From assembly GCA_026770025.1 (NCBI GenBank), contig JAMXDE010000081.1, positions 57,133 to 121,132 of the forward strand: a stretch of DNA of 64,000 nt, in the 5' to 3' direction. The notes beneath the pieces are model-generated. The model saw only the letters and a list, made by a program, of their open reading frames with translations, searched no databases and was not told the DNA's origin. This stretch comes from Craspedostauros australis (Eukaryota; Bacillariophyta; Bacillariophyceae; Mastogloiales; Achnanthaceae). Of this stretch, positions 31,970-43,260 are shown one piece after another. The position numbers and the translations under genes were made by a program. Every line of letters begins with the position of its first letter. Position 1 is the first letter of the stretch.

Positions 31970-33811
31970 ATGCCGCGATCCACAGTCGCCATGCGATCGG
32001 CCTCAGCAATGACCTGCATCGTGTCTATTGTGACCGCTCTCGTCTTCGTGCCGCACGCGTGCGCATTCATCGCAAACAGGCCCCATGCCAATCCCCGCAG
32101 CGCTCTGCATGCCGAATCTGACAACGCTGTCGAATACAAGACCAGCCGCGGTGCCACACCACGACGCATCAAGTTCACGGAGAACTGGAAGCAAGCCAAA
32201 GCCTTGTCCGAGAAGTTGATGCAGGATGGCAACATCATTCAATCCGCCAACGCCAAGAAGAAGGTCGCCATCCTGGGTGGTGGCCTGTCAGGTTTGGCGT
32301 GCGCCAAGTATCTCGTCGATGCAGGACACAAACCAACCGTCTTTGAGGCGCGTGGCGTGCTGGGCGGCAAGGTCTCTGCCTGGCAGGATGACGACGGGGA
32401 TTGGGTTGAGACGGGGCTGCACATCTTCTTCGGAGCGTATCCCAACATGATGAATCTGTTCGAGGAGTTGGACATCGAGGATCGGCTGCAGTGGAAGTCG
32501 CACCAGATGACCTTCGCCATGGCCGACAAGCCAGGCGAGTTCACCAGGTTCGAATTCCCGCCCTTGGTGCCGGCGCCGTTTAACATGGCGTCGGCCATCC
32601 TCACCAATACGGACATGCTCACGTTGGAGGAGAAGGTCAAGATGGTGCCGGCGCTGTTGCCCATGCTGCTTGAGGGACAGAGCTTCATCGACGGCCAGGA
32701 CGAGCTGTCGGTGCTGCAGTTCATGGAAAAGTACGGCATGCCGTCCAGGGTCAACGACGAGATCTTCATCGCCATGGGCAAGGCGCTGGACTTCATCGAT
32801 CCCGACAAGCTCAGCATGACCGTGGTGCTCACCGCCATGAACAGATTTATCAACGAGGCTGATGGCAGCCAGACGGCCTTCCTCGATGGCAACCAGCCCG
32901 AGCGCCTCTGCAAGCCCATGGTCGACCACATCCAATCCAAGGGCGGTCATGTCATCACCGGCAAGCCCATTTCCGCAATTCATGTCAACGACGACAGCGG
33001 CAGCACCGTCAAGTCCCTCGAGTTCGCGGACGGCACCACGCTGGATGACTTTGATTACTACGTCTCCGCCATGCCCGTCGACGTCGTCAAGCGACTCGTG
33101 CCGGAGGCATGGTCCACCAAGCCCTACTTCCGACAGCTCGACGAGCTCGAGGGCATCCCCGTCATTAACATCCAGATCTGGTTCGACCGCAAGCTCTCCA
33201 GCGTCGACGGCCTCTGCTTCTCGCGCTCCCCCTTGCTCAGCGTCTACGCCGACATGAGCGTGTGCTGCGAGGAGTACGCCTCCAACACGAACAGCATGCT
33301 GGAGCTCGTCTTCGCGCCGTGCTCCGAGATTGCCGGATCGGACAAGAACTGGATCGCAGCGAGCGACGAAGAGATTGTGGATGCCACCATGAACGAACTG
33401 TCGCGATTGTTCCCCACGGAGATTGGCGACAACGCACCGGAGAGCGCGCAGATCACCAAATCCACCGTCGTGCGCGTGCCACGATCGGTCTACGCCGCGA
33501 CGCCGGGACGCAACAAGTTTCGGCCCAGCCAGCAGAGTCCCATCGAGAATTTCGTCATGGCCGGCGATTTTGCGAGCCAGAAGTTCCTGGGTTCCATGGA
33601 AGGCGCCGTGCTGAGCGGCAAGCTGGCGGCCGAGGTCGTGTCGAACAAGGCGCTGGGCAGGGCCGGCATGGCGGTGAAGCCCATTGTCGAGTCTGTCGTC
33701 GTAGATAGTCTGCAACAAAAGCCCAAGAAGCCGGTCGGCGTGCGTGGCAACTTTCCCATCGCATTTGGCGGTGGACAGCAGGGAAGCGGGTCCACAGTTC
33801 AGCACTCATAG
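31970..33811 (+). CDS. PDS: 15-cis-phytoene desaturase, plastid, 613 aa
   Basis: This FAD enzyme makes zeta-carotene from phytoene, an early step to fucoxanthin and other carotenoids. I chose ATG 31970 because it gives a signal peptide (TCIVSIVTALVFVPHACAF) ending at the diatom plastid motif variant ACA|F. An in-frame upstream ATG at 31640 gives only low-complexity residues. The dinucleotide-binding motif is VAILGGGLSGLACAKYL (99-115), followed by VFEARGVLGGKVSAW. Family landmarks include GLHIFFGAYPNMMNLF, FIDPDKLSMTVVLTAMNRF, FLDGNQPERLCKPMVDHI, the SVYADMS segment and FVMAGDFASQKFLGSMEGAV near the C-terminus. No intron. Codon use is strongly GC3-biased, as in highly expressed genes here. 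Confidence 0.95.
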   Translation: MPRSTVAMRSASAMTCIVSIVTALVFVPHACAFIANRPHANPRSALHAESDNAVEYKTSRGATPRRIKFTENWKQAKALSEKLMQDGNIIQSANAKKKVAILGGGLSGLACAKYLVDAGHKPTVFEARGVLGGKVSAWQDDDGDWVETGLHIFFGAYPNMMNLFEELDIEDRLQWKSHQMTFAMADKPGEFTRFEFPPLVPAPFNMASAILTNTDMLTLEEKVKMVPALLPMLLEGQSFIDGQDELSVLQFMEKYGMPSRVNDEIFIAMGKALDFIDPDKLSMTVVLTAMNRFINEADGSQTAFLDGNQPERLCKPMVDHIQSKGGHVITGKPISAIHVNDDSGSTVKSLEFADGTTLDDFDYYVSAMPVDVVKRLVPEAWSTKPYFRQLDELEGIPVINIQIWFDRKLSSVDGLCFSRSPLLSVYADMSVCCEEYASNTNSMLELVFAPCSEIAGSDKNWIAASDEEIVDATMNELSRLFPTEIGDNAPESAQITKSTVVRVPRSVYAATPGRNKFRPSQQSPIENFVMAGDFASQKFLGSMEGAVLSGKLAAEVVSNKALGRAGMAVKPIVESVVVDSLQQKPKKPVGVRGNFPIAFGGGQQGSGSTVQHS

Positions 33812-34681
33812 AGTGGGTGGCTACAATTGTTATAATATCTGATGTATGGTGGAGCACAGTGATATGATCGAGTTGTTTCGAATTGTGCATACCTGCGCTT
33901 CCAGGGATTGAGGGTTGCACTGGGGGTATTATACATGCCATGAGGTCTGTGAAGCGAGAGTGCTCTAGTTCAATCCGAGCAACTATTAACGTGACTCAAC
34001 ATGGACGAACGCAATTTATTCACGAATAAATATGCATCCGTTGTTGTCTCTGCCGGAGATGAGACGTTAACAATGACATGAAGTTTGGAGAATAGAGCGT
34101 CGCTCCGACATTGAAAATTCCTGCACATTGGAATTTAACGACACGAATTGCACTAAGCGGACGCTCACGCTCGGACGTTGAGATGGGTAAAATAACGGTT
34201 GATACCGCCAAATGCGAGAATTACATAGCGCGAGGGCACGGGCGCTCTTGCGCAACCACATGGCGGTCATCGTTTCGCCTCACTCCAACACATGTCTGTT
34301 GGTTTGTGCCCAACCATGATGCACAAACAAAGAGAGGCAGAGACGGACAACAACATCACTCACCATTCTCATCTGCACCTCCATCATCTGATCGTTGCCG
34401 AACGAGCTGAGCCGAACTGGACCGGAAGCTTGTCGCAACCACAACAGCAACCTGACACCTTGTCATCTCTCTTTCTCTCACCCACTTGCACTAATACCAA
34501 TACCCTTTACGAGTGCATCCACACACATCCACACAATCAGATCCACTCCCACCAAAGAACCAACTCATTCCGACCCTCATTCATACGAACCCTCGTTCGA
34601 CCTTTCCCTCAATCTTTCCATCAATCCATCGCTCACTCATTCACTTCTTCATTCAACAGCCAGCTCATCAGCCGATTCAAC
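33812..34681. other. Intergenic, no gene seen
   Basis: The first half is AT-rich. From about 34440 to 34680 it is CA/TC-rich (CATCCACACACATCC, TCATTCATACG) and reads as the leader of the gene at 34682. Confidence 0.5.
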
Positions 34682-35371
34682 ATGATGTCCACGACAACAG
34701 AGACCAAACACCTGACGACCAAGTCGCCGGATGCCCTCGATTCCTTCTTCGGCATGGTGGAGGGCCTCGTTTGCCCTTCACCCACCGCGTTGCAAAGCAA
34801 CGCACGCGAGGAACCGACCGAACCAGACGTGGTCGACTACGTCTTTGAACACGTCGAATCCTACATCTGCGCTGACGAACGCACCGTCGAGGATGAAAGC
34901 GAGCAGGTCACACCGTACAACATCGGCCGCGACAACTCGCTGGTCACCGACGAATCCCTGCGCGACACGCAGCCCGATCCGCAAGGCGAGCTGTTGGGGC
35001 GACCGGCGCCTGTCAAGAAGAGCATCAAGCCGATCGGTCAGAGGGGCGATGTCATCGATTACGTCTTTGAGAATGTCGAGTCCTTGGTCTGTCGCGACGA
35101 TACCACCCTCGGTAGCGAAGAGGAAGATATCATCCGGCAGATGGGCAACGATCAGGGCAAGAGGCAGCAGGCGGTTCCAACCGATCCTTACGGTCGCAGA
35201 GCGACGCCACCAACAGAAATCGATGTGGACTGGCAGATGGATGTGCCGGTGCGCGACTTCGATCGCTACTCTCCCACATTCGGTGATGGCAACGCCACCA
35301 CCAGCGCGGCGCATGATTACAAGGAGCAAGATGAGATCCGTCTTTTCTTCCGCCCGGGAGGCATCAACTGA
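34682..35371 (+). CDS. Protein with three copies of a 15-residue D-x-x-D-x-x-F-x-x-V-E motif, 229 aa
   Basis: I chose ATG 34682 (or 34685) because the in-frame sequence upstream to 34292 is low-complexity leader. The protein carries three similar segments: DALDSFFGMVEGLVC (17-31), DVVDYVFEHVESYIC and DVIDYVFENVESLVC. Each is followed by an acidic stretch with a Thr or Glu-rich part (ADERTVEDESE, RDDTTLGSEEED). Between them are Pro/Arg-rich linkers, and the end is FFRPGGIN. There is no signal peptide or membrane helix. I do not recognise the family. The repeated amphipathic helix with a fixed Cys suggests a binding motif used three times. Confidence 0.7.
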   Translation: MMSTTTETKHLTTKSPDALDSFFGMVEGLVCPSPTALQSNAREEPTEPDVVDYVFEHVESYICADERTVEDESEQVTPYNIGRDNSLVTDESLRDTQPDPQGELLGRPAPVKKSIKPIGQRGDVIDYVFENVESLVCRDDTTLGSEEEDIIRQMGNDQGKRQQAVPTDPYGRRATPPTEIDVDWQMDVPVRDFDRYSPTFGDGNATTSAAHDYKEQDEIRLFFRPGGIN

Positions 35372-36816
35372 GTGTGAAATCATGAACAGACCACACTTGC
35401 ATTATATCTATCATATTATATATACATATAATCAGTATTTGGACTTGGTGGAACGTGACAGTCATGACAGCGTTGAGACAAACCAGAGCAACAATCGAAA
35501 TTGGAGAGAAACAAACGGCAACTTGGAACCAACAGGAAGGTGAGGGTGCAGCCAGACCGCGAACATTCCTGCATGAAACAGCGTAGATTGCGAGACAACT
35601 ATAATATATCGGATTGGTTGGGTGGATGGTTGGATGATAGTGGATACACAGCTCATCTGAAGAAAACCTGCAATCATCTCTGGCGAGAGTCGTCAAAGTA
35701 CACAGCCAGAAGCACGCGCATTATGTTCCATCGCCTCAGGATCTGCCGCACTGACGAAGTCGCCCCCAAGCCCCCACCTTTTGACAGCAATCGCACAAAA
35801 AGGATGATGGGATGTCCTTCTCCACCCGTGTTGTCGAAGTTTGAGGGTATCTCAGACGGCTGTGATCGTCCTCGTCGACGACGCATGATGAAGCCATCAT
35901 CCCCAATCTCTCTTGTCACGATGAACGTCAATGGCCGTCCCGCGTTGACTTCGTCAGCACGATGACAAGTGCATGGGTACTCTCGGAACGTGTAGCGTAA
36001 TATAGAATTTGAACTTGATGATGCAGCCAAACAGCAGCGACTTGCGTGACACCTTTACTCACTCATTGTTGTTTGCGTCGAGTTGAAGAGCTGCAATTAT
36101 TGCCACCACCTCCTTACATGTACGTACGTGTGTGTAGCTGCACCTTCAACCATAGTCGTCTGCACGCGTCACACAGCATGCATCCCGCACTCCTCCGTGT
36201 ATTCGTGCATGCGAGTACCCTCTGGAGTATCTGTCTCCCAAGAGCCATTTGTCCTTGGTTTTGACGGGCGGCGTATCTCTCCAATGACCATCGCCTGGAG
36301 GAAGATCCCAAGACTTGCCAGAGAATGAGGATGTGACAAAGATGCCTACGAGTATACTCTACCATTCATCATCCGCTTTGCCGTATTGGCGTCGCCCCTC
36401 TCCAAAAGCGGTACTGCTCTCTGAGACCTCACCCGATCCGCTCTCGCACGACTACTCGCCACAACTCTTCTCTGCTGCCCCCAATTTGTGATGGCACTTT
36501 CTTCCACCTCCATCACGAATGAGAGATACGCGGCTCCAAGTGGCATGGGCGTTGTCCGTGACCTGCTTCACGCCGATCACAACCTTGGTGACCAACATGA
36601 GACAGCTCAAGATGTGGCTTCCAACTCGACTCGCCGAACCACAACGCAGCGCAGCGCAACGCAACGCATCAACTTCCTCTTGTACGAGTAGATCGCACGA
36701 GTGCCATCCATAGTAATAGAGAAGTACTCAAAGGACTTCGCCAAGGTAGGAAAAGAACAGTCCAGTGGTGGATAACGGAAGAGAACGAAGGCACACCTCT
36801 CACAGAGCCCCCTCGT

Positions 36817-36878
36817 CCACATCCACATCCACATTCACATTCACAATCACACGCACAATCACACCCACATTCACACCC
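36817..36878. repeat. CACATC/CACATT hexamer tract
   Basis: Imperfect tandem hexamers over about 60 bases. Confidence 0.8.
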
Positions 36879-37627
36879 AAAGGCCTCACACGAAGTGCCA
36901 AATTGTGAGAACGCAAGACGAAGGAAGGGATTAGAATTTGGCAAATCGACGTTGTGAACTCGGTACTGCGTTGAAATAGTACTTTTGTAGGCGCAAAAGG
37001 TAGTGATCGGGTTGCGGATGATATCGGATAAACTAGCGAGTTCAACCCGAGGAAGGCATAGAAAGTCCTTCCGTGCGCTGCGCAGGCGTTGAAACGAGTT
37101 GGGTGTGGTGGAAGGGAGCAACAAACACTGCTGCTATGGAGGTGCATTTGCACGCGCAAAATAACGTACGAAGAGCGTTGTGCACCACAACCAAAGCGAA
37201 AACAAGCGATTGTGACGTTGGTTCGTGGTAGCAATCCAACGAGGCAACCACGAAGGCTGATGCCGCCTTCATTGTCCTTCTTCGTTCTCCCTCTTGGTCC
37301 GTCACAGCGAAAACAGCAACAACAACGACCACGACGAAAATTGTTCATCACTGTTTGCGCAACACAGCTTCCGCATCCTTCGCCGGCTTCACACTTTCCG
37401 ACACACAGTATCAGATCATCAATCTCCATCCATCTCTACCCGCCGGCATCCATTCCATTCTTGCATGCCTTTGCCCACAGTACCACCAACCTCGACGTGA
37501 GCATTAAATTCATTCTTGCGGAGCCGAACGCAAAGAACTGCACCAACACGAAGCTTGGGAACACACACGATCGAGAGGCCACGTCGGACAGCCAAGTTTA
37601 ACAGCACAGCAGCACCACAAGAGCACA

Positions 37628-37680
37628 AACTCGAACTCAAGCTCAAACTCGGACTCGGACTCGAACTCAAGCTCAAACCC
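37628..37680. repeat. CTCGAA/CTCAAG/CTCGGA hexamer tract
   Basis: About nine tandem hexamers starting with CTC. Confidence 0.8.
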
Positions 37681-38377
37681 GAAAGCAACAGGATACCAGG
37701 CCCAATCAACTGAACAGCCACAACAGTGATCTACCGACCAACTGCCCACATCGAAGGCAACGAGCAGAAATTCTCGCAGGCACCCCCGTCAAGTCATTCA
37801 TCCATCATCCATCCGCACCGACGTCTGCAACCGCATCATCCCTCCTCTCCATCATCTCGTCTTGTTTGAACACGCACACCCGCACACACAAGACAAAGAG
37901 AGACAAGCGACCAAGAAAGAACCAGCCAACCCGCAACAACGAACGCATCGCAAAAGACCGTCGCCTTGACAGCGACATCCGCTTCGCCGCACTTTCCGCC
38001 CTTCGCAACCGACACCACACCAGCCCCTTTTCGCAGAGTCAACCATCGCGTGTGTTTGTCCGTCTTCGAGTAACGGAAATCTAACGGCTGGAACAACCCA
38101 CACCACCAAACCACAAGGAACATCACCTGTCGCTGGACAACACGAACAGGGCACAAGAGCCGGAAACTTGTCGTCGTGAAGCAGCAACAGCAGAAGCCAA
38201 AACAGGCGTTTTTTTTCGCAGCTCGCTCGGTCATCACAACCAGCGCGAACGCAGCAACGACTGCGTTGACAACAACTGTAAAAACAGCAACAATTGCAAC
38301 AGCAATTGCGACGGCAGAGACAGCATCACTCCCAACTCCGTTCTGTCACACCACTGGCGCATCGCCTTTGACGCAAG

Positions 38378-40345
38378 ATGATGAACGACGACTTCATGCA
38401 GAGCTACATGGCCAACATGGCACGTGCGAACGGCACTGCGACGGAAACACAAGTCAACAACGATGGCATCAATGGCATTAATGTCACCAACAATATCAAT
38501 GGCAATAACATTGGCAATCGTGGTGTCAACGAGCAGGGGAACAGCAGCACCAGTAATGCTAGTGGCGCTGCACAGAATGTCCCTGGTACACCGCTGGCCG
38601 GGAAACGAAAAATGATGGAATCCATGCCATGCCTCGACCCTCTGCCATTGAACAGGGGCGGCTCCAACCCGAAGAAGGCTGCAAGCAACAGCAGCAACAC
38701 GGCGACGACTGTCAACACGGCTGCTTCCAACTTCGACGGTGGATTTTCGGAGATCGTCATTGACCGTTCCAATCCCAATCCGCTCTTCCTCTGGGACAAC
38801 ACCAACGGCGCGGACAATGGCAACGGCAGCGGAAATGACACCGCCAACGAACACACCAACAGCAATCTCAACTTCGGCAACGGGAGCTCGACGCAGATCA
38901 ACACGGACGATGCACCATGGATGTCGGCCATGTTCGAACCCACGCCCATCGCCTCGAGAGACCAGATGAAGGTGGTCGACTCGATGCCGGGCTTTTCGTC
39001 TCAGATGCCATTCCCAGAGGCAATGCCACAATCCAATTCCACCACAACCTCGAATCCAAACTTGAACTTGAACAACATGAGCGCTGGTATGGCCAATAAC
39101 AACAACAACAGCAACAACAACAGCATGCAGTTGAATATGAATTCCAACATGAACGGGAACATGAACATGGGAATGAACATGGGCATGGGTGGTGGTATTG
39201 GCATGGGAATGAACATGGGCATGGGTGCCGCCGGCATGGGTGGTGGCATGAATATGAACATGAACATGAACATGGGTGCTGCTGGCATGGGAATGAACAA
39301 CAACATGAACAGCGCCAGCATGAACAATACGAACAATAATTCCAATATCAACCTCATGGGCATGCACAACAACGTCAACAACAACAACAACATGAATCAG
39401 AATGCCAACCAAGCCATGTCAATGCCATTCTCGGGCATGCCCGGCGCTGCACCCGCCATCATGAACCCCAGCCTGGCCATGGGCATGAATTCGGGCGCCG
39501 CATCGAATTCCAACGCAGGCAGCAGCGGAATGCCATCCTCCAACGGTCAAGGCAACAATGACACGGCCGCCTTCTCATCAATAATGGGCTGCCTCACAGC
39601 GGCCGGACCAAACATCAGCTCGTTCGGTCGCACAGGACGGAATCTCAAGCGACGGAACTCCGCCAACTCGGTCGTGTCCGATTGCACCATGAACAGCAAT
39701 TCGGGGCTCGACGGGAGCAACCACAGCACCATGAGCTACGGCAGCGCCGCGAACATGGCGGACGATGCGTCCGCCGCATCCGGTATCTCGCGCGGTTCCA
39801 ACTACTACAGCAGCACTGCCAGTCTGGTCTCCCGCGTGTCGCAGTACAGCTCCAGCAACCCGCGCATCAAGGCGTCGCACGTTGAGAAATGGAACCAACG
39901 GTACAAGGAGCTGCAGCAGTTCGTGCAGAAACATGGACACTCGTGCGTTCCGTTGGAATACAAGGAGAACCCGTCGCTGTCGCACTGGGTCAAGCGACAG
40001 CGTTGCCAGTACAAACTCAAGCAGTCCGGCAGCCCCTCCAGCATGACCGACGACCGTCAATTCATGCTGGAACAGCTGGGCTTCGTGTGGAACTCGCACG
40101 AGGCCGCGTGGCACGAGAAGTTCCAGGAGCTCTACTTTTTCCGCCAGCAGTACAAGCACTGCAACGTCCCCTCCAAGTACGCGCAGAATCCATCGCTCGC
40201 GGTCTGGGTCAAATGCCAGCGCCGTCAGTTCAAGCTCTTCCGACAGGGCGCGAAGAGCAACATCAGCCCCGAGCGCATCAGCCTGCTGGAGAAGATCGGT
40301 TTCATCTTCACGCCGCGAGAGCACAACAAGAACAAGTACTCTTAG
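38378..40345 (+). CDS. HA-domain protein with Asn/Met-rich N-terminus, 655 aa
   Basis: This is a single-exon gene. Residues 1-490 are low-complexity, rich in Asn, Met, Gly and Ser, with long NM/GM repeats (MNMGMNMGMGGG, NMNMNMNMGAAGMGMNNN), similar to prion-like or transactivation regions. The C-terminal 160 residues hold two HA domains: WNQRYKELQQFVQKHGHSCV ... LSHWVKRQRCQYKL (about 503-560) and WHEKFQELYFFRQQYKHCNV ... LAVWVKCQRRQFKLF (about 577-635). HA modules are thought to bind DNA or RNA; there is no helicase core. Together this suggests a nuclear regulatory protein (inference). It shares the HA pair with 43261-45831 and the partial gene at the start of the window. Confidence 0.8.
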   Translation: MMNDDFMQSYMANMARANGTATETQVNNDGINGINVTNNINGNNIGNRGVNEQGNSSTSNASGAAQNVPGTPLAGKRKMMESMPCLDPLPLNRGGSNPKKAASNSSNTATTVNTAASNFDGGFSEIVIDRSNPNPLFLWDNTNGADNGNGSGNDTANEHTNSNLNFGNGSSTQINTDDAPWMSAMFEPTPIASRDQMKVVDSMPGFSSQMPFPEAMPQSNSTTTSNPNLNLNNMSAGMANNNNNSNNNSMQLNMNSNMNGNMNMGMNMGMGGGIGMGMNMGMGAAGMGGGMNMNMNMNMGAAGMGMNNNMNSASMNNTNNNSNINLMGMHNNVNNNNNMNQNANQAMSMPFSGMPGAAPAIMNPSLAMGMNSGAASNSNAGSSGMPSSNGQGNNDTAAFSSIMGCLTAAGPNISSFGRTGRNLKRRNSANSVVSDCTMNSNSGLDGSNHSTMSYGSAANMADDASAASGISRGSNYYSSTASLVSRVSQYSSSNPRIKASHVEKWNQRYKELQQFVQKHGHSCVPLEYKENPSLSHWVKRQRCQYKLKQSGSPSSMTDDRQFMLEQLGFVWNSHEAAWHEKFQELYFFRQQYKHCNVPSKYAQNPSLAVWVKCQRRQFKLFRQGAKSNISPERISLLEKIGFIFTPREHNKNKYS

Positions 40346-43260
40346 CCGTCGCAGCATTGCCTGTTGTCTGTCATCGCTGTCACCAAGAGTGTCACGACTG
40401 CTGCAAGGCAAAGTAATATGTTACAACACAACACAGGTGCAGCTCAACGTGAAGGAAAATGGAAAGCAGCGCTTCGCTTCAGACAGCTGCTGCTGCTGCT
40501 CCCATCGTGGGGATGAAGGTCAATGAGATCAGTGTCGCGGGCTCAACACACTCACACACACATATGCGTACAGAGCGCTCTGCTGCTCTACATTTGCTGA
40601 GTGGGAGCATACGCCAGCACCGCGAGTACTACTTTATTTATTATACAACAACACAGTGATAACGTCCACAACGTCTAATACACATTCAAAAAGGGGAAAC
40701 ACACCAGTATTATGTATTACATACTCCTCGTATTGTACTCGTTGTACGATGGCAGGTATGGACGTATTGTGTTCCACACGGCATCGACGCAAGCACCGAC
40801 ATACGCACATGGACATACAGACGCAGGTGCAGATCAGCGCCGCTGTACATGGTACAGGTATGTAGGTGTGATGGAGAGAGCCTCTTTGTTCACCACGCAA
40901 AATGGAGGCGTAAGCAGAGCAAGGGTGAGTCAATCGTTCATTCTCCCTCGTGTTCGACAGAGTAGCAAGTCATCATTGATGTGTACAATATCGTACTCTG
41001 TTGGCATTGTCGATGATGAGCGCATCACATCAGCGATGAAGAAGCTGGATCAGCCACTCGTTGCTCCCAAGTGCTCACATTGTCTCTCCTGACGCATTCG
41101 CCGCCGGCGTTGGACACATTAGTCGTTGCGTTAGGCGATTGTCGCGAGATCCCTCTCTGCGTGGATGCCTTTCGTTGCACCGACGAACGCCGCGACTACA
41201 GCGCAGAATTGCTTGTACAGTATGGCACGATCCATGGGTATAATACCACGCACAAATAGTAGCAACGCCAACGACGACGACAAGAGAATGAGAGATGGAG
41301 GTTTTGGATGGTTTTGCGAAAGTGCGAATGTTGTCTGACATCTTGGTGGTTGTAATTCTGATGGAAAAGTGCACAAAAACAATCCAAATACACCCCAATC
41401 CGCTCCAAGTGTCAGCAGAGTGTGAGTGAAGCACGAACATGAACAAGTTCGAGCAGAGCATAGCACCAGGCATCGACCAACACTTGACAAGTGCTGGCTC
41501 TGTGATCAAGATGATGAAATCGTTTTGCTCCCCTCAATTTGAAAGCGGAGGGCAAGGTTGACCAGAGATGATGGCCTGATCGAGCATGCGATCCACGCAC
41601 CAGAAACGCGCCACCCTGCCTGTCGGGCCAGGAGCACGCTGAAGGAAACATTGATAAAGAGCTTCATGTGATGTCGTGTCATGCCATGTCGTGTCATGAT
41701 CATCTTGACCTTCACAGCGAGGTCATTCCGCACCGCTCGCCACCAAACATCCACCCCAGCAGCGCCGCCCAAGGAGAGAGGAGGCCATCGTCGAACGAAG
41801 GCGAGAGGCAACAGATCCAAGCCTTTCGACAGCGCAACTGCGCCTCTTCACTCAACTCGGCCTTCTCCTTTGGCTCGTTACCGCTACTGTTGTTGTGCTG
41901 CTGTTGTTGCACTTCTGCGCGCGATATTCGCTCCGCCCGAGCGAGTACACATGCGGCTATTGGTACGAGCTGTTTTTCGTGCCATTACCTCCCGTGACAA
42001 CCTCCGCGCGGAACCACGGACTTTGTTGCACTCTCCGCCGATTTACTCCCTTCCTTGGCCTTCACGAAGATTCTTTCACTTCAGACGGGCTTCTGTTCCT
42101 GTCGATCTTCCGCCTTGACACCTTCGTTGACGTGTTGGTGGTTCTGACTCAACGGACTTCTGCGTGAAGAACAAAAAAGCACACAAAATGCAGAAGCGAA
42201 GGACAGAATCACAAATAAATACAGCACGGGAGAGTTCAAAAAGAACGAAGAACACACGCACGCCATCGAAATTCAACGTACAGAAGAAAAAAGGCATTTG
42301 ACGCAGTAGCATTGGTACAGCGCACTACGAGCCTGGAAGACACGCTGGGGTTGGGTTCAACACCGTTGAGTACTGTTCAGTACGGTGAGACAGCGTATGT
42401 ACGATTGCGTGTATGCAGTACTACTCCAGAATCACATGAACGAATAATTAGTGGATGGCAAGCGTGGTTGCAGCGAACAAGGAGGAAGGACACAGAGAGA
42501 CAGGCAGAGAGAGAGAGAGAAAAGAGACACGAAGGAGGCAAACAACGCTCAGCCGGCAGCAGGGAGCACGCGGTTCGTTGTTGTTGGTGGTGGTAATGCG
42601 AAAGCAGTTGTCGCACCAATCCAAACACATAGAGCGCAAACAGCGTGCCGCGCTCGCGAGTACCTGATTGGACAATGCGGTAAAACAAGTGCACACTGGT
42701 AGCAGTCGAATAGTGCGTGCACACACCGACGTGAGGAAAGACAGAAAAGTAGAAAGGCCTCCTCTGTTGGTAGTTCTGCCGCAGCGCAACGGCAGCCCAT
42801 TAACAAAACAGCGACAAGAACACGCCAAACGGGCAAAGTTGCACACGTCAACACGGATTTGCACGGTAACGGTAGATACAACACAAGCAAATCGCGTGGG
42901 TGGCAGCAAGAATCAGCGGCAGTCTATCACAACGACCAGCAACATCGAGCGGCAACGGACGCAACCACAATCAAAGGCAACAAAGGCAACAAAAGCAACA
43001 AAACACAACATCAGCGACAACAAAGACAACAAAGATAGCAATACTGGCAATCCGAGCAAAGGACTTGGCTGCAGTCGCTGACATCCACATCCCAAGGTAG
43101 AATCAGTGCATAATAGTAATAGTAGTACGAGCAGCATCTGAGTTCTTGATCACTCTCCTCTCGCTATCATAGCTCCTGCAACACATGCAACACAGGCAAC
43201 ACAGGCAACACAAACAAGACATAGAATAGAAAGCAAGAGGCTGAGCAAGAACAAGAATCA
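40346..43260. other. 2.9-kb intergenic region
   Basis: No supported gene. Open frames on both strands (41681-42118, 42448-43081 and others) overlap and lack domains. A GA-rich run (GAGAGAGAGAG) lies near 42510. From 42900 to 43260 the sequence is ACAACA-rich and probably the leader of the gene at 43261. Confidence 0.5.

Larger units (their letters stand above)
35372..38377. other. 3-kb intergenic region with hexamer repeats
   Basis: No supported gene. Hexamer-like repeats occur at 36817-36878 (CACATC/CACATT type) and 37628-37680 (CTCGAACTCAAG type). From about 37840 to 38377 the sequence is CAA/ACA-rich and is probably a long leader of the HA gene. Minus-strand frames at 36669-37429 are open only because of the repeats. 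Confidence 0.5.

Noticed and set aside
32288-33805. 505-codon open frame antisense to phytoene desaturase
   Set aside because: It is created by GC3-biased codons of the real gene; no domain on the minus strand.
36800-37429. 209-codon minus-strand frame ending in a Val/Asp/Asn repeat
   Set aside because: The repetitive end is the translation of the CACATC hexamer tract; no domain elsewhere.
38234-39412. 392-codon minus-strand frame, His/Val-rich
   Set aside because: It is the antisense of the Asn/Met repeat in the HA gene.
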